6,782 nt of DNA from an uncultured beta proteobacterium. Its GTDB lineage: Bacteria > Pseudomonadota > Gammaproteobacteria > Burkholderiales > Burkholderiaceae. The notes under the pieces are model-generated. The model worked only from the letters and a program-made list of their open reading frames with translations, made no database searches and was not told where the DNA came from. Below are positions 5,059-6,782 of this stretch, piece by piece (position 1 is the first letter of the stretch; every line of letters begins with the position of its first letter). The stretch spans positions 1 through 6,782 of the forward strand of contig CAILON010000012.1 in assembly GCA_903835865.1 (NCBI GenBank), written 5' to 3'. The position numbers and the translations under genes are program-made.

Positions 5059-6305
5059 GTCGTGTCATTTCCTTATGCTTTTTATTGCTGGCTGCAGTAA
5101 TCGGATTTCTGCATCTAGATAGTCGTCCTGCTTGGGCGCCATTTGCAGAATTAGCACCAAGTGCCAATGAAGCGTTAGCAGAACAATCAAACGCTTCTAA
5201 AACTCAGCAGCCTAGTAAACCGAGCATTGCTCAACCACTTTCAACTTGGTTGCCAGATACTGGCGCAGCTTCTGTACATGCTGCCTCTCTCATTGCTTTG
5301 AAGGACGGAGCCATCAGGGCATTTTGGTTTGCTGGTAGTCGTGAGGGCGCCCCCGATGTCGTCATTAATAGTGCCGTCTATGATCCGCAATCGGCAAATT
5401 GGAGTGCACCTACGGTCGTGATTGATCGGCTTGGGGCTCAGAGCGGTCTCTCGCGCTATATCGCTAAGCTGGGCAATCCAGTCCCCAGCAGAATGGCAGA
5501 TGGTCGGATGCAATTGTTCTTTGTGACGGTATCGATTGGGGGATGGGCGGGGAGCTCGATCTCCACCATGATTTCTGATGACGAGGGACTTACTTGGGGT
5601 CGTCCACAGCGCCTGATTAGTTCTCCCTTTTTCAATTTAAGCACTTTAGTGAAGTCACCAGCCTTACAGTTCGCCGATGGACGTCTTGGTTTACCTGCTT
5701 ACCATGAGTGGATCGGACGCTTTGGAGAGCTTTTAAGAGTAGAGGCAGCACAAGTAATTGATAAACGCCGCATGAGTTCAGGACGTAGTGCGATTCAGCC
5801 GGTGGTATTTGTAAATGATCCGCAAACGGCTACTGCTTTATTTCGTCAAACCCGAAGTTCTGGCTTGGCAAAGCAAATACCAGTTAGTCAAACTTTGGAT
5901 GCTGGACAAACATGGCATGGCTCTGAAGATTTAACGATTGCCAATCCCAACTCTGCAGTTGCGGGCCTGACATTGGAAAATGGAATACGTTTATTAGCGC
6001 TGAATAATATTGAGGCAGGGCGTTATCGCTTAGTTTTGTTGATGAAACCCGCCCAATCAGATCAATGGCAGGTGGTACGAGTGTTAGAGGATGAAGAATC
6101 TTTGCCAAATGAACAGCGTAAAGAATTTTCTTATCCCTACTTAATCAGTGCTAATGGTGCCGATGCCCATTTAGTCTATACCTGGGACCGTAAAAAAATT
6201 CGGCATGTTTACTTTTCACCTGCATGGCTAATGCAAGCTTATAGTCAACTGACGCAAGCATCAGATCCTGCATCGGATACCAACTCTAAAGAGGGGCAAC
6301 CATGA
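5055..6305 (+). CDS. Neuraminidase-like (sialidase superfamily) beta-propeller protein, membrane-anchored
   Basis: A 416-residue protein with an N-terminal hydrophobic helix (4-21) acting as signal or anchor, a Ser/Gln/Pro-rich linker (about 35-62), and a six-bladed-propeller-type domain from about 65 to 395. Two Asp-boxes are clear: SDDEGLTW (174-181) and TLDAGQTW (280-287). The opening HAASLIALKDG...AFWFAGSREGAPDV (75-102), NPNSAV (297-302), and FSYPYLI with VYTWDRKKIRHV near the end match the COG4692/BNR_2 predicted neuraminidase group as I recall it. Arg96, Arg134, Tyr216 and Glu218 are possible active-site residues, but true sialidase catalysis is not shown and members may act on other glycans or only bind them. 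It should face the periplasm. Its gene overlaps both neighbours by 4 bp (ATGA), tying it to the glycosyltransferase. Confidence 0.8.
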   Translation: MSRVISLCFLLLAAVIGFLHLDSRPAWAPFAELAPSANEALAEQSNASKTQQPSKPSIAQPLSTWLPDTGAASVHAASLIALKDGAIRAFWFAGSREGAPDVVINSAVYDPQSANWSAPTVVIDRLGAQSGLSRYIAKLGNPVPSRMADGRMQLFFVTVSIGGWAGSSISTMISDDEGLTWGRPQRLISSPFFNLSTLVKSPALQFADGRLGLPAYHEWIGRFGELLRVEAAQVIDKRRMSSGRSAIQPVVFVNDPQTATALFRQTRSSGLAKQIPVSQTLDAGQTWHGSEDLTIANPNSAVAGLTLENGIRLLALNNIEAGRYRLVLLMKPAQSDQWQVVRVLEDEESLPNEQRKEFSYPYLISANGADAHLVYTWDRKKIRHVYFSPAWLMQAYSQLTQASDPASDTNSKEGQP

Positions 6306-6782
6306 TCTATTGGATGCAAAACCTCGCTCTGATAGAAATGGCCATGACTTGCGGGGTGATAGTAGTTTGGATTGCTCAGGCCTTTTCCCATAAAACATTT
6401 TCATTTCCTACTAAATGGCTCATGGTCATTCTAGTAGCCAATATCTTTTTCTGGCCATTGGGTTTAGGAATGCAATTACCACTAGCTGCCTATGTGCGCG
6501 GTGCTATAGGCGACTTGAGCGTTGTGCTGACTTTATTACTCTGGAGTTCAGTCTTATTGCCAAGTCGTCCGGCGCCTATCAGTTTTAAATTGGCACTCAC
6601 ATTGGTTTCGCTGATGTTCTATCCATTAGCCTTGGGCCTCGGCATGATCGACCCCTATGCATGGGGTTATAGCTCTCTCGGATTGCTTGTAGCAGTTTTG
6701 GTGTTTGCTTTAGTCTGTGGACTTGCGGGCTGGACTAAAGGGGTGTGGATTATTGCTCTTGCCGTCATGGCATGGGCAGGGC
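6302..6782 (+). CDS. Multi-pass membrane protein of unknown function, N-terminal part
   Basis: The first 160 codons of a gene cut by the window end. The ATG overlaps the stop of the neuraminidase-like gene (ATGA at 6302-6305), and a GAGGGG-type ribosome binding site lies about 6 bases upstream, so the start is secure. Likely membrane helices lie near residues 9-28, 38-58, 67-86, 96-114 and 123-143, with a sixth starting at about 147. A conserved-looking loop, AAYVRGAIGDLS (62-73), joins helices 2 and 3. I see no soluble domain or catalytic motif, and I do not recognise the family. Its place as third gene in an overlapping chain suggests it serves the same envelope process as the glycosyltransferase, for example as a transporter or a scaffold, but this is inference from position only. 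Confidence 0.8.
   Translation, partial: MIYWMQNLALIEMAMTCGVIVVWIAQAFSHKTFSFPTKWLMVILVANIFFWPLGLGMQLPLAAYVRGAIGDLSVVLTLLLWSSVLLPSRPAPISFKLALTLVSLMFYPLALGLGMIDPYAWGYSSLGLLVAVLVFALVCGLAGWTKGVWIIALAVMAWAG

Overview
The window looks like a chromosomal stretch of a betaproteobacterium of the Burkholderiaceae, most like the freshwater genus Polynucleobacter. This is inferred from the moderate, slightly AT-leaning base composition, a Bug/TctC-type solute-binding protein, a compact flavocytochrome c sulfide dehydrogenase pair, and a GT39 glycosyltransferase followed by a neuraminidase-like protein. No search was run. I see no insertion sequence, phage gene, tRNA, rRNA or CRISPR array. Gene packing is tight, and no stretch longer than about 185 bases lacks a gene.

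Layout. (1) Bases 1-205 hold the C-terminal end of a Bug-family periplasmic binding protein on the + strand. It is closed by a perfect 10-bp stem plus T-run terminator that lies inside the 3' end of the convergent pirin gene. (2) Bases 228-1419, minus strand: a psiE-family membrane protein gene followed after 28 bp by a YhhW-type pirin (cupin) gene, with a plausible sigma70 promoter just upstream of psiE. (3) Bases 1481-3148, minus strand: a two-gene operon of a Sec-exported monoheme cytochrome c (fccA) and a Tat-exported FAD protein (fccB), ended by a UUCG-loop terminator. The terminator abuts the psiE promoter. (4) Bases 3149-3333: the shared divergent promoter region. (5) Bases 3334-6782, + strand: three genes joined by 4-bp ATGA stop/start overlaps. 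They encode an ArnT/GT39-like polyprenyl-phosphate-sugar glycosyltransferase, a membrane-anchored neuraminidase-like beta-propeller protein, and a multi-pass membrane protein cut by the window end.

How the genes work together. The fccAB pair should oxidise sulfide (or a related reduced sulfur compound) in the periplasm: FccB takes electrons through FAD and a redox disulfide and passes them to the FccA heme. The cysteine inferred to hold FAD and both cysteines inferred to form the redox disulfide are present. The + strand trio is the least explained part. Tight translational coupling suggests one envelope process in which a lipid-linked sugar is transferred on the periplasmic side, a propeller protein acts on or binds a glycan, and an unknown membrane protein assists. 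The substrate cannot be read from the sequence. The psiE-pirin pair has no clear shared function.
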